DNA of 64,000 nucleotides from Vitellaria paradoxa. Lineage: Eukaryota; Streptophyta; Magnoliopsida; Ericales; Sapotaceae. Both the position numbers and the translations under genes were made by a program. Of this stretch, positions 24,621 through 36,977 are shown piece after piece (position 1 is the first letter of the stretch; each line of letters begins with the position of its first letter). Where the stretch lies: the NCBI GenBank assembly GCA_019916065.1, contig CM034233.1:13681009-13745008 (forward strand), given 5' to 3'. The notes under the pieces were generated by a model. It was given only the letters and a program-made list of their open reading frames with translations, had not been told where the DNA came from and did not search any database.

Positions 24621-25879
24621 ACGTGCCATGACAGTGTTTCCATTTGCTGGGTGATGGTTATTTGAGGAGTTAGTTTTGTGAATGGTTAAAACTTGATTAC
24701 CATTCATTGGAAAATGGTTAAAACTTCAATATATCTTTTCGTTTTGTCTAAATTTTGTTTTGTCTAAAATTTCACTGTTTTGTTTAAAACTTCACTGTTT
24801 TGTCTAAAATAAAAATAAAATAGAAATTGTAAAACGAAAAAAGTGTAAAAATAAATTATAAAATAGAAATTACTAATCATAAGAGATTAGTGTTTATCAC
24901 ATTTTTTTTTATTTATTACATATATTATCACAATTTTAAAATATTATTTGAAAATTTATTCCAAATAATAAACATTTTAAAAAATATTTTAAAAACATTT
25001 TTTTTATGGAAACAGTTCAAACATTTTAAAAAATCAAAAAATAAACAAAGTATTAACGTTTTTTAAATATATTCAAAAAATATATTCAAAAAATAAGTAT
25101 TAACGTTTTCTAAAATATCTAATATATAGTTAATATACAGAGTCTACTATGATTCCATTCCATGAACCAGGACTAATTGGGCCATTTTGATTCTCAAACC
25201 TTAATTATGATTTTTAAGAAGTTAACATTTCAAATTAAAATATCATAACATGTATTTTTTTAATGATATTTATCCAAAATTAATTGAAAAAAAATCAAAA
25301 AACATATAATAACTGATAAGATCTAAAGTTTAAAAAAATAATTAAAACTCATAAATTATAAAAATTTTTTCAGTTTAAATTTTTTGTCCAAATTTTTTCA
25401 GAAATATAAAAAATTTAGCATTAATTTTATTCAGAATACTATAAACACAAGTTATTACTAATTTTTAAAATACTAAAAAAACTGCTGATTTCGCCACTGC
25501 CCATGCGGACCCCTAAAATCAACTTAAAAATGTTAGGTCAAAGATCATTTCAGAGTCAAAATTGAAATCGGCCACACATTAAAAATTTTAAAAATATTTT
25601 TTTATTTTACTGCTTAAATTATAAATTTAAAAATTATTTTATTTTATTTTAATTTATTATTTATTTTTTTACCACTTTAAACACACGAAGGGCCTACTTT
25701 GACTCCATTCAACGAACCGGGACCGGTGATATATTTGGGCCTTTTTGATTCGCGAACCTCAACATCAGCACCAAAAACATGACCTGGGTGGAAATAGTAC
25801 TGTGTCACACGATCAACATATTTTGTTCATTGATGGTACATCGGTAATTTGAGAGAACGGTGGGGGCTTTCACTTAGAT

Positions 25880-26201
25880 CAGATCTCAAGAAAACATAAC
25901 GAAGAAACAAATTTGGTAGGGTGGGCTGAGAGAAAGGGTGAGACCGCATCGAAAGAGGCGTGTGAGGGCTCTTCGCCGGAGACATCCAGAAAAGAAGGGC
26001 TTGGCAGAGATATCCTCAATCTTCAAGTGGATCTTTATTTTTATGGCCGCTGCGGCTAGGACTTTGTCAGTCAAGCCCTCAATCCCTCGCGTCATCCACC
26101 TGTCAGTCAAGCCCTGCCAACCACCACTTCCACCCTTCTCCCGCCAAATCAAAAAATCAAGAAATATATTCACTTTTACACTGTTTGTGTTATTTATATA
26201 A
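25880..26201 (+). other. possible captured exon encoding a transit-peptide-like N terminus
   Basis: This is a CG-rich island inside AT-rich Helitron DNA. An open frame 25938-26201 contains an internal ATG (about 26043) giving MAAAARTLSVKPSIPR, which is rich in Ala, Ser and Arg and poor in acidic residues, like chloroplast transit peptides. The word GTCAGTCAAGCCCT occurs twice within 40 bp. The mature protein is not present and the identity is unknown. It could also be non-coding. Confidence 0.35.
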
Positions 26202-26353
26202 TAAAGAATAAAAATAATTTAAATTTGGTATATTTTTAACTATTGAATTTATTTAATGATTAGAATTATTTATTTTTATTTGTTTATTTTAGATTGTATC
26301 TAAGTTATTTTTACAATTTTTTATATAAATTTATTTTAATTATAAATTTAATT

Positions 26354-27412
26354 AGTTTTTAGTTTCTTTGGTGTAATAATATAAATTATGAACAATTTAA
26401 AAAGGTTACCAAGTAGGCCAACGAATATTTTTCAAAAGATTTAAAACTTATATGAAATTTAAAAATTAATTTAAAAATAATATTAAATTAAATGTTGACT
26501 TTAAAATAATAATAATTTTAAATTAGTTAACAACATTAATTATAAATTAAATCTTATAGATTAAATAGGAAATAATATAATTAAAAGTTAAATTACATAA
26601 AATAATATTAAGAAATTATATTATTTAAAATTTAATTTAAAAATAATAATATTATATTATTATTCAAAAATATTACTTTTAATAGAAATCATAAGAAATT
26701 AAATGTTGACTTTATCTATTAGATACTTTAAATGTTTTTCACATGGTAAATGTTTTTCACAATGATGATCTTTTAGTGTAATAACGCTATCTTTAGAACA
26801 TGAATCTGTGGAAAGTAAAAGGAATGTAAAATTAAAAGAGGTAGGTACACCTTATGCTTTATTTTTAATTGATTAAAAAAAAGATCAGTAGGATGTAGTT
26901 GTGGTGCTTTTTTTTTTTTTTTAAACCAAAGAGAGTAAATGCAAATCTTTTCTAGGGAATAAGACAAAGACTACCAATAGGACGCAATTATTATTTTTTT
27001 ACGCCTACTCCTTTGATACTAATTATTATTATTTACACCTGCTCCTTTGATGCTAATTAGAAGGTAGGAACTGATGCCTTTGTCTTAGTTTTTAGTTTCT
27101 TTAGTGTAATAATAGAAATTATGAACAATTTAAAAAGGTTACCAAGTAGGCCAACGAATATTATTCAAAAGATTTAAAACTTATATGAAATTAAATGTTG
27201 ACTTTAAAATAATAATATTTTTAAATTACTTAACAATATTTTATGAAATTAAATATTAGTTAACAACATTAATTATAAATTAAATAGGAAATAATAAAAT
27301 TATATAAAATAATATTAAGAGATTAAATAATAATATTATTTGTCAAAAATATTATGAAATTAAGTGTTGACTTTATCTAATAGATACTTTTAAATGTTTT
27401 TCACATGGAACT
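26354..27412 (+). repeat. direct duplication upstream of the Helitron Rep-helicase gene
   Basis: Copy 1 (about 26354-26760) and copy 2 (about 27092-27412) share GGTTACCAAGTAGGCCAACG and the flanking sequence to GTTGACTTTATCTA.TAGATAC...AAATGTTTTTCACATGG, with small indels. Copy 2 ends 35 bp before the first recognisable coding exon, so the promoter or leader of the gene may have been duplicated. Confidence 0.75.
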
Positions 27413-27446
27413 TTTCAGGTTTCAATAGGTTATTGAGGCAAAAGTC

Positions 27447-30400
27447 ATGGAGGATATAACTATCTTTGGTCATGTAAGTTGTTTTCCTAAATTATTCTTT
27501 TCATAATTTAATGATTGTTTTTCTTTATGATGAAATGATTTTATTTTTGCTATTTGATTAGGTGGACAAAGACTTGAGGAGAACTGTAATATAGGCTCGC
27601 TTTGATCTTTTCTTAAGTAATCTTTATTTCCTATTTTCAAATAATGTATTGATTATATATATGAGTTTATTTTATAGGTTCGATTTCTCCAAGAAAGAAA
27701 TGTTAATGTTGTGATTCGTGATGAACGAGATCTTAATATCATCCGTATCCATAATGTAAGCAAACTAATTAAATTTAATTTCGTATTTTTTAACAGTTTA
27801 TTTATGATATTGAAAGGAAAAACGAAATGCCAAAAAAAAAATCTCCTATTTAATTTATAAGAAAATATCTCCTATTTATATATTCGATAATCCCACTAAA
27901 CAAAATTTAGTTATTAAATATTTTCGATAGCTTTTCTTAATTGGTTTTTTTATTTATTTGAAAGGAGAAGCAGAAAGCAGAAGCAATCGCTAAGGAACGA
28001 CAAAAGGCAACCTTTATAGGCAAAAGAAAACAAAAGGCATTATTTGTTGGCAAGGACAAAGAAAATAGATATCAAATGGTACGACTCTGTCGATGTTTTT
28101 TTGGTCTCACTTTTTTTCTACCTCACTTTTTTTTTAATTTTGTGAGCTGCTTTATTTTTCTCAATACACAGCTTATATGGGTGCTTGAATTTCTTTTTTT
28201 ATTCTTTTTTTTTCAATTTTAGTTTTAATGTGTGAAAATTGAATTATCACTTCGATGTTTTTGTATTTTTTTCATATTATTTATTGATATAATTAATATC
28301 TGGAAAAAAATAATAAGGGATTACATAGAACTCAAATATGAAAATTTATATAAAATTCAAATTTTACACTAACCTTACAGATACGAAAAAGTAGACATTT
28401 GATTGTTAGTAGTTATGGTATATTTGAATTCTAGACTGATAATGTTACTCATTGGAGTATTTAAGGCCTGTGTTTTGTATTTACTAAAACTTTAAGAAAT
28501 ATAAAAAAAATAACATCTTTCATGCAGGTTGTGCTTTTTTTATTTTATTGTGATATTTTTTTTTCAAAATTTTGAGTAATATCTTATATTTTTATTCATA
28601 ATAGAGTTAAAAATTTTAAATACATAAGCTAAAAATATATTTTTATATGCATAAATTTTGGGAACTATTAAAATTTTATACTAAAAATTCTTTTTTTTTT
28701 TAGTTTTACGTTGTGTTTGGTATTGATGATAAAATTAGTTGGCTAATAAAATTTTAAAGTTGTCACCGCATGATTTTTGTCCAATTGAATCGTTTAATTG
28801 AGGATAAATGGATTGTCACCGCATGATTTATTTAGATTCAATAGAAGGAGACATGTAGAGTGCCTTATTTTTCTCAATACACAGCTTATATGGGTGCTTG
28901 AATTTCTTTTTTTATTCGTTTTTTTTTCAATTTTAGTTTTAATGTGTGAAAATTGAATTATCATTTCGACGTTTTTGTATTTTTTTTCATATTATTTATT
29001 GATATAATTAATATCTAGAAAAAAATAATAAGGGATTACATAGAATTCAAATATGAAAATTTATATAAAATTCAAATTTTACACTAACCTTACAGATATG
29101 AAAAAGTAGACATTTGATTGTTAGTAGTTATGGTATATTTGAATTATAGACTGATAATGCTACTCATTGGAGTATTTAAGACCTGTGTTTTGTATTTACT
29201 AAAACTTTAAGAAATATAAAAAAATAACATCTTTCATGCAGGTTGTGCTTTTTTTTTTATTTTATTGTGAGATTTTTTTTTTTCAAAATTTTGAGTAATA
29301 TCTTATATTTTTATTCATAATAGAGTTAAAATTTTTAAATACATAAGCTAAAAATATATTTTGATATGCATAAATTTTGGGAACTATTAAAATTTTATAC
29401 TAAAAATTCTTTTTTTTTTAGTTTTACGTTGTGTTTGGTATTGATGATAAAATTAGTTAGCTAATAAAATTTTAAAGTTGTCACCGCATGATTTTTGTCC
29501 AATTGAATCGTTTAATTGAGGATAAATGGATTGTCACCGCATGATTTATTTAGACTCAATAGAAGGAGACATGTAGAGTGCCTTACACTACAAGTGTATA
29601 ATATTGAGTTTTCCTTATAATATTTTTTTCATTGGTAGTATAAATAATGCATTATCAAAAGTATAAAATGATTGTATTTTCATCTTAGGCACCCATTAAT
29701 ACTACATTATCAAAAGCTACATTAGCCCAACGTGAACGCCGACAACGAGAGAAACTATTAAAAAGCTGCTTTACATATCCAGTGGGTCAACAGTTGGGAG
29801 GAGAGCGGGACATTGCGGAGAGACATGTCCGAGAATTACAATCTCAACCCTTTCCTGTTGTAATGCCCAATCATTGCCATCGTATTTCCCAGGAGCATGG
29901 AACAAATGCAATTGATTACGTCAATCACTTTGTGACAAATACTTCTATACACCCGTTTTTTATGCCAAGCACATCTCATTCTTCACAAAATAATTGGTAA
30001 AATAACAAATTTAATTTTTTCCATATACACATTTGATTTGATCATTTGTTCTCATAATTTGAAATGTCAAACATTATTTTTTGTAGGGCTATTCCTACGA
30101 GCCAAATTTTCCATGATAATCTTTATGATGATGATGAGTTGGAATATGTGCCTATGAGTTCAGGAGTTGGCAATCATGCCCCCATAAATGTAAATAGGCA
30201 TTATCTTGGTAAAATGGATATACTTTGTCCTCATTGCTCAGCCTTACATTGGATGGATGAAAAATTGGTGAGATCATCTAAAATACATCCTTTATTTGGA
30301 ACTTACTGTTTGCAAGGTAAGATAAGATTACCCTTGCTTACAACCCCACCTTCACAATTTCAAGCATTGTATGATGGGAATGATGATCAGTCAAGATCAT

Positions 30401-33400
30401 TTCGACAACATACCCGAGTGTATAATGCAGCTAATGCTTTCACAAGTCTTGGTGCGACAATGGACCCAAGAGTATTTACTGGAAGCGGTCCTACGTCATT
30501 TACTATACATGGAGAATTGCGGCATCGAACTGGATCACTACTTCCAGAGTCAGGACAATATGCATCATATGCTCAACTCTATATTTATGACCCTGATTCA
30601 GCTTTAGCAACTCGCTCTTTGAGAAATCCCCAATTAAGAAGGGATGTTCTTCAGACTATTCAAGATTGTTTGTTGGAGGTCAATCCATTTGTAGAAAAAT
30701 TCCGTCAGGCCTATTCAATTTTAAATCGGTTGGACTCAGTTGGACAAAATTTGCCTGCTCATTTACATTACAATATGTCCACAGATCGACGGCGGTATAA
30801 TCTACCAACGGCAGATGAGATTGCTGTTGTAATACCTGGGGATGGAACTGAGGTCAGTGGGATGAGATATTGTCTTACATCTGAAGGGGAATAATGGGTT
30901 GATGCAAATTAATGAATGCCACCCAGCGTATTTGCCATTACATTATGTCTTGCTATTCCCACGTGGTGAACTTGGATGGGAACCAGGATTAAAGCAATGG
31001 GATGTTCGAAATAATTGCCCTTTACCTGATCGGCTTACTCAGATGCAGTTTTATAGTTATCGTCTCTTCGAACGTCCTTCAGAGTATTCAACCATTTTGA
31101 GAGCAGGAAAACTATTCCAAGAGTTTATGGTAGATGCTTGGGCTGCAACTGAGCAAAATCGATTAACATACTACAAGTTGAATAAAAAAAAACTCCGTTC
31201 TGAGCTATATCATGATTTGACAGATGATAGCTTAGATGAACTTAACCCAGATCAAATTGGTCAAAGGTTTATTTTGCCATCTTCATTCATTGGTGGTAAT
31301 AGATATATGCATGAGATATTCCAAGACTCAATGGCTATCACGCGATACAACCAACACCCCGATATCTTTCTCACCATGACAGCAAATCCAAGGTGGCCTG
31401 AAATTACTTCAGCTTTATTGCCGCATCAAAGAGCTATTGACCGTCCTGATTTAGTTGCCCGTGTTTTTGAGTTAAAAAGAAGGGCTCTGATGAAGGAGAT
31501 TGAATTGAAGAAAGTGTTCGGTAAGAAAGTTGCACATGTTTTTACAATTGAATTCCAAAAACGGGGCCTACCACATATGCACGCACTTTTATTTCTCCAA
31601 GGACCTGATAAAATCCGCACATGTGCTCAAGTTGATGAAATAGTCTCTGCAGAATTTCCTGATGCGACAGAAGATCCCTTACTTTTTGAAACAGTCAAGC
31701 GATGCATGGTTCATGGACCATGTGGTGTTAGAAATCCCAAAGCACCGTGTATGGAAAATTGTATATGCACTAAGAGATACCCTCGAGCCTTTGCAGAAAC
31801 AACCACCATGGATCAAGATGGGTATCCTGTCTATCGTCGTCGTAAAGGTCCTGTATATACAGTGAGAAGTCATGAAGTTGATAATAGAGATGTTGTTCCA
31901 TACAATCCCTATCTTTCGAGACTGTTCAATTGTCACATCAATGTTGAAGTTTGTGTTGGAATGAGATGTGTCAAATATATTCACAAGTATATTTATAAAG
32001 GTCATGATCGCACAACTATGGTGTTAGGATCACGAGATGAGATTCAACAATATCTTGATGCAAGGTATATTGGACCTCCAGAAGCTGCCTGGCGCATATT
32101 TGGTCATCATTTGCATGAAGAGGTGCCATCAGTCATGCGATTGGCACTTCATTTACCTGGAATGCATCGCGTGGCTTTTGATCCCACTGAGTCATTAGAT
32201 ACAATAAGGTCTAGAGCTGCTGATCAAAGGTCGACACTTACTGCATTTTTTGAATGGTGCGCTACCAATATAGATGCAAATCAGTTCACCTACCAAGAAT
32301 TTCCGCAACATTTTGTTTGGGATAAGTCTAATAAAATATGGAAACCAAGAAAAACGGGGTTTGCAATTGGTAGAATGTACTTTGTTAGCCCTAATTGTGG
32401 TGAGAGATTTTATTTACGTCTGTTACTAACTGTTGTTGAAGGGCCAAAATCCTTTGAATATCTACGCACGGTCAATAATGTCTTATATGACACCTTCAAA
32501 TCAGCATGTGTTGCAAGAGGGCTTCTAGAAGATGATGGTGAATGGAAACAATGTCTTCAAGAGGCTGCAATAATGAAATCTGGATGCCAGTTAAGGAGAT
32601 TGTTTAGTATCATTTTGACAGAGTGCTCTCCATTGGAACCGTATACATTATGGAAGGAGTTTTCCGTTTATATTTGTGATGATCTTGCACATAAGATTCA
32701 CACATTGTTTGGTATTTCAAATCCAACTGAGGCTCAAATTGAGGACTATGGTTTATTTCTTCTTAATCAATTGCTTCAAGAATTGGGCAAGAGTTTAACG
32801 CACTTCCCACCTATGCCACAACCAACTGGGAATTGGAGTGCAGTGGTTGGTAATAGACTGATTTTGGAACATCAACAACTCCAAATTGAAGCTCAACATG
32901 CTGACGTGCAATATGATATTGATCGTCTTAATGGTGCACAACGTATTGCATACAACTCAATCACGTCTTCTGTGTTTGAAAATAAAGGAACTATGTTCTT
33001 CATCAGTGGTGGTGCCGGAACAGGGAAAACATTTCTGTACAATACAATTGCATTGAAATGTCGTAGCCTTGGATATGTTGTTGTTACAGTAGCTTCATCT
33101 GGAATTGCATCACTGTTACTGGTGGGAGGTCGCACTGCACATTCTACCTTCAGCATTCCATTGGATGTGTTGGAAGATTCGTTCTGCGGGTTTAGCAAAC
33201 AATCATTACAAGCAGAGCTATTTAGAGAAACAAAACTAATAATTTGGGATGAAGTTCCTATGCAGCATAAACATTGTGTAGAATCAGTAGATCGCACACT
33301 CCGTGATGTTTCTAATAGTGAAAAGCCATTTGGAGGTATTACTGTTGTACTTGGTGGAGATTTTCGACAAATATTACCGGTTATATCTAAAGGAGTTCGC

Positions 33401-34392
33401 GAGCAAATTGTGAATGCATCATTGAGGCACTCTTTTCTATGGAATGACATAAGTATTTTAGTTTTGGATTTGAACATGCGCTTAAATCAAACAAATCCTG
33501 AAAATGTTAATTTTGCAAAATTCTTGATGGAGGTATTTTTCAAAAGATGTTGTCTTTTTTTTTTTTTTTTAAATAAAAGACCATTTTATTTATGTATGTT
33601 GACTGATTTAAAATATTATTTTAGGTTGGCACCAGTCCAGAAAATATCATACGACTTCCATCAACAATACGCAAAATGTATAATCTGCATGAACTGATAT
33701 CTGCAGTTTATCCGCAACTGGATGTAGCAGACACTTCCACTCATTCGTTTTTAACTGAACGGATAATCCTTTCTGCACGTAATGAGGATGTCAGTGCTAT
33801 AAATAGAGCTGCATTGAATATTTTTCCAGGAGAGATTTTTACTTACTTAGCAGCAGATAAGATGTCCGAGGCTGATGAAGTTGATCGTTCTATTACCTAC
33901 CGCTATCCTAATGAGTATTTAAACTCATTAGATCCTCCTGGTCTTCCACCTTTTAAGCTGGAATTGAAAGTAGGCTGTCCAATAATGTTGTTGAGAAATA
34001 TTGCACCTAAGGCCGGGCTTTGCAATGGCACTAGAATGATGGTTGTGAGGTGTGCCACTCGCATAATCGAAGCTTTGATTTTAACTGGAGAAAAATTTGG
34101 TAATTTAGCTTTCATCCCAAGAATATCTTTGACCTCTTCATCGTCAGAATTTCCTTTTCGATTGACTAGACGTCAATTTCCAATTCGATTGGCATATGCT
34201 CTGACCATTAATAAATCACAAGGACAATCTGTAAAGTTTGTTGGGATAGATTTGCGCACACCGGTGTTTAGTCATGGACAATTATATGTTGCCTTATCAA
34301 GATGCACATCTTTTGATCGTGTTAGTGTCCTTCTACCTACAGATGAGACAGATTCCACTACAAACATTGTGTATCCCGAGGTTCTATTATAA
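27447..34392 (+). CDS. Helitron Rep-helicase (HUH endonuclease fused to PIF1-type helicase), one frameshift
   Basis: Exon model: 27447-27473, 27562-27585, 27678-27755, 27965-28078, 29689-29996, 30087-33532, 33625-34392, all with GT-AG sites and frame-keeping joins, about 1587 residues. The N-terminal part is basic with a QRERRQREK motif. Then comes a zinc-finger-like CPHCSALHW...FGTYC segment. The HUH Rep part has GLPHMHALL (His codons at 31574 and 31580) and the two-tyrosine motif YIHKY (31976, 31988). The helicase part has GGAGTGKT (33008-33031), IIWDE (33242), GGDFRQ, NKSQGQS and YVALSRC. Rep nicks and joins the Helitron ends and the helicase unwinds DNA for rolling-circle transposition. 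Near 30885-30899 the frame shifts by one base within the conserved ...[11 protein letters not shown] region, making this copy a probable pseudogene by one lesion. An alternative first exon or upstream start is possible. Confidence 0.88.
28151..29582 (+). repeat. recent tandem duplication (about 715 bp x 2) in a Rep-helicase intron
   Basis: Copy 1 runs from about 28151 to 28864 and copy 2 from 28865 to 29582, with offsets of 713 and 718. Both begin TTATTTTTCTCAATACACAG and end at AGAAGGAGACATGTAGAGTG. Differences are few, mostly homopolymer lengths and single substitutions, so the event is recent. It enlarges the intron between the exons ending at 28078 and starting at 29689. Each unit also contains two copies of TTGTCACCGCATGATTT. 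Confidence 0.92.
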
Positions 34393-34506
34393 AGTTTTGT
34401 ATTAATCAAAATCGCAGGTGCATCAATGATACACTTACTTTACACATTTTTCTATTTGTAACATTTTTCTAACAAAAAATAATCTATGCATGTTGAATTT
34501 TTTTAG

Positions 34507-34750
34507 GGTTGGTTGGAAAAAGCAATGGAGTTCAAGAGAATTAATAAGACTGTAATGCATCAATGGAACAGAAATAAGGTACCTTTCAATCCTATATTAT
34601 TTTGATTCATGTGTTTGTTTAATATAGTAATTAACTTATTTTTTATTCGAAAAATAGATTGTTGTTTTTGCCCCAAAATGGAGAAAGTGCATTGAAATTG
34701 ATACGTGGACATTTCGAAAATTAATGTGGAAGAAATTCAGAGCTAGCTGA
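34507..34750 (+). CDS. two possible extra 3' exons of the Helitron gene
   Basis: After the stop at 34392 there are two open blocks with splice-like borders: 34507-34578 (TTTTTTAG| ... AATAAG|GTACCT) and 34658-34750 (AAAATAG| ... TGA). Joined, they read in one frame for 54 codons (GWLEKAMEFKRINKTVMHQW... to ...LMWKKFRAS, stop), a basic tryptophan-rich tail. A phase-0 donor just before the helicase stop (CCCGAG|GTTCTA) would attach them. Whether they are used is unknown. Confidence 0.4.
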
Positions 34751-35252
34751 TGATTTCTTGCAAAAAACATGAAAGCCTTTTTGGTACACATCTAATGACA
34801 TCTTTGTATGCACACTTTTGTAAAGTCTTTTTGTAAAGCCTTATTGGGAAGACATTTTGTAAAGCATACACATCTAATGACTTTGGTTTACATAAATCTC
34901 ATATTTTGTAAATTGTTCTTTTACTTATGTTATTTTTGTAAAGTTTTTAAACATTAGTTACATAAATATTATATTTTTGTATATTGCAGTGAATTGTTTG
35001 TGAACTGTTTATTGCAGTAAAATGAATAACTATTTATTTTTGTATATTACAGTGAAATGAATAACTGTTTATATTACGTGTTTGAGTAATAGCTCGATGT
35101 ATTACTCATAATCCAATTTGATTGGTGATTTCTTTTCTTTTTTTTTTTCAAATCGGTTTACACTTGATTCATTTAGTTGATTAGTGTATTCTTTTTTTTT
35201 TTAATGTTGAAACATCCATAAGACAAAAATAATAAATTTTTTATTTATTTAC

Positions 35253-35279
35253 GTGCCTTTAGGCACGGGCAAATGCTAG
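35253..35279 (+). other. Helitron 3' terminus with perfect hairpin
   Basis: GTGCC-TTTA-GGCAC forms a 5-bp stem with a 4-base loop. Nine bases later comes the terminal CTAG. Copies 1 and 3 have the same layout with one mismatch each in the stem (ATGCC and GTACC instead of GTGCC). This is the replication-termination signal of the family. Confidence 0.9.
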
Positions 35280-36508
35280 TCTTTAATACGCCGCGACATT
35301 TGCTTCAGACAATTTATGATCAAATCAATTAATTAAAACTTTATTTGAAATAATAAAAAAATTTAAAAATGAAAACAATTATTAAAAAATTTTAAAATTT
35401 ATCTATTTTTTATCTCATTTTACGAATTACGAATCCATCACTTACCTCATTTTATTTTATTTTTTGTCACTCTAAACACACCTTAATTTGGATAATTAAT
35501 AATGAGGTAGGTAATTCGTTGAACCAAATTTTAAATATTAATTAAATATTATATTTTTAATATTATTGAAAAATATTTTACCAAAATAAGTAAAATACAA
35601 CTTTATATGTGGAGCATGATATAATAATAATAATAATAATAAATTACTATAATTTTCAACTAGAATGATGCCATAATAATAATTTTATATAATTGTACAA
35701 TATTTTAATAAATTAAATATTTTAAATTATTAGTTCCCATAGGATTGCCCCGGGTAATAATGATTGTTGGATTAAGCTTAATTAATGGTGGGTAGAGTAC
35801 TGCGGGTCGGACTGGACCGGCCCGGCCCGGCCAAGCCAGCCACACGGAGTCTAGGATCGATGCCAGAGCTAGGGATATATTGACCTAGAGTTAAATAAAA
35901 TAATATAAAATTTTATATATATAAATTATGAGATAATAAAATTTAAATTTTTTATTTATCACACCTATCGTCTGAACTGCCAGCAACATTGCTGTCACCG
36001 TTGCTTGGAGGAAACAGCTTTAAAAATTTGAAAGGAGAAAATAAGGAAAAAATTCAAAAAATTACTAGAATTTTTTTAAAAATTTTGAAAGGGGAATGAT
36101 TGGCGTGTGGGTGTAATGATATATTGATAAACGTGCTGCAGTTGTTGCCCAGGACTTTGTTCCTATTTGCTGAGCAGAGCATCCCTGCGAGGTTCTTCCC
36201 TCTATGCAGCTGACTTCACCTTTTATATATATATATATATATATATGATCCTATTTAGTATCACTAAAATAACTAAAATTTATTAATTTTAATTAATTTT
36301 TATATTTTTTTTAGTCAAAATTTTTTACATTTTATTATATCACATTTTTCTACTTTTATTATACTTTTTATCTCATTTTTTGTCAATTAAACATCCCCGT
36401 AACGCCATTTGCTCACCTCGCATCCCGATATGGGTTCTGCAAGGGTTCATAAAATATGGCACTAAAGTTGCACGTATATGTTTGTATAATTATAATATGC
36501 CACCACCC

Positions 36509-36858
36509 TTATTTGAAATAAGTTTTATTTGGTTTGGTTTTTATTTTTTATTTTTTAGTTTTATTTTTTATTTTTTATTTTAAACTCATTTTTTAGTTTA
36601 CATTTTTAAAAATAAAGAAAAAGTTCAAAACGTATTTGGTTACTCGTGTTTTTAAATTTTGTTTTAGAAAATAAAAAATGAACTTACACATAAAATAAAA
36701 AATGATAAAAATTCATTTTGAGTGTTTTTAATTCAAAATAAAAAAAATTTCAAAATAATGAAAATAAAACATTTTTATTTATTTATTTTGATATTTTTAA
36801 AACATAAAATAAAAACAAAAAACTAAAAGTAAAAAAATAAATCAAATGCCACCTTAAG
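36509..36858 (+). mobile_element. MITE family M2, copy B
   Basis: The element shares the order of blocks with the insert at 23084-23407: TTTAAACTCATTTTT, TTCAAAACGTATTTGGTTACTC, ATTTTGTTTTAGAAAAT, and a right end AAATCAAATGCCACCTT. Weak inverted ends ((A)TTTG.TTT). The left border is uncertain by about 10-20 bp. No coding sequence. Confidence 0.55.
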
Positions 36859-36977
36859 GTTGTTAGAAGTCAGTGTTGGCCTTTTTGGTAGAAAAAAAAA
36901 TAAAAACAATCTATTTTTGAACATATAATTTTTTAAAAAACGCATGCATTAGGACGCAATTTGCCTCGCGTGATGAC

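Larger units (their letters stand above)
23763..35279 (+). mobile_element. near-complete Helitron (copy 2), about 11.5 kb, carrying a Rep-helicase gene
   Basis: The 5' end is TCTATATTCTATATTACAAT, preceded by A (23762). A second possible TC start is at 23770, preceded by T. The 3' end is the perfect hairpin GTGCCTTTAGGCAC, then GGGCAAATG, then CTAG, followed by T (35280). The empty site would read ...GCCAAACCA|TCTTTAATACG. The element contains a multi-exon Rep-helicase gene (27447-34392), upstream non-coding or captured segments (23860-26165), a roughly 0.4-kb direct duplication (26354-26760 and 27092-27412), and a tandem intronic duplication (28151-29582). Size and content fit an autonomous or recently autonomous plant Helitron. 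Confidence 0.85.

Noticed and set aside
30885..30900. Programmed frameshift or a tiny intron instead of a lesion
   Set aside because: No slippery heptamer, and the only GT...AG pair nearby would give an intron of about 38 nt, too short for plants.
32893..33477. 194-codon minus-strand open frame
   Set aside because: It is the antisense shadow of the helicase exon. It has no family resemblance and is explained by codon use on the other strand.
30899..34392. Cellular PIF1 helicase gene
   Set aside because: The helicase is fused to an HUH Rep domain and lies between Helitron ends, so it is transposon-encoded.
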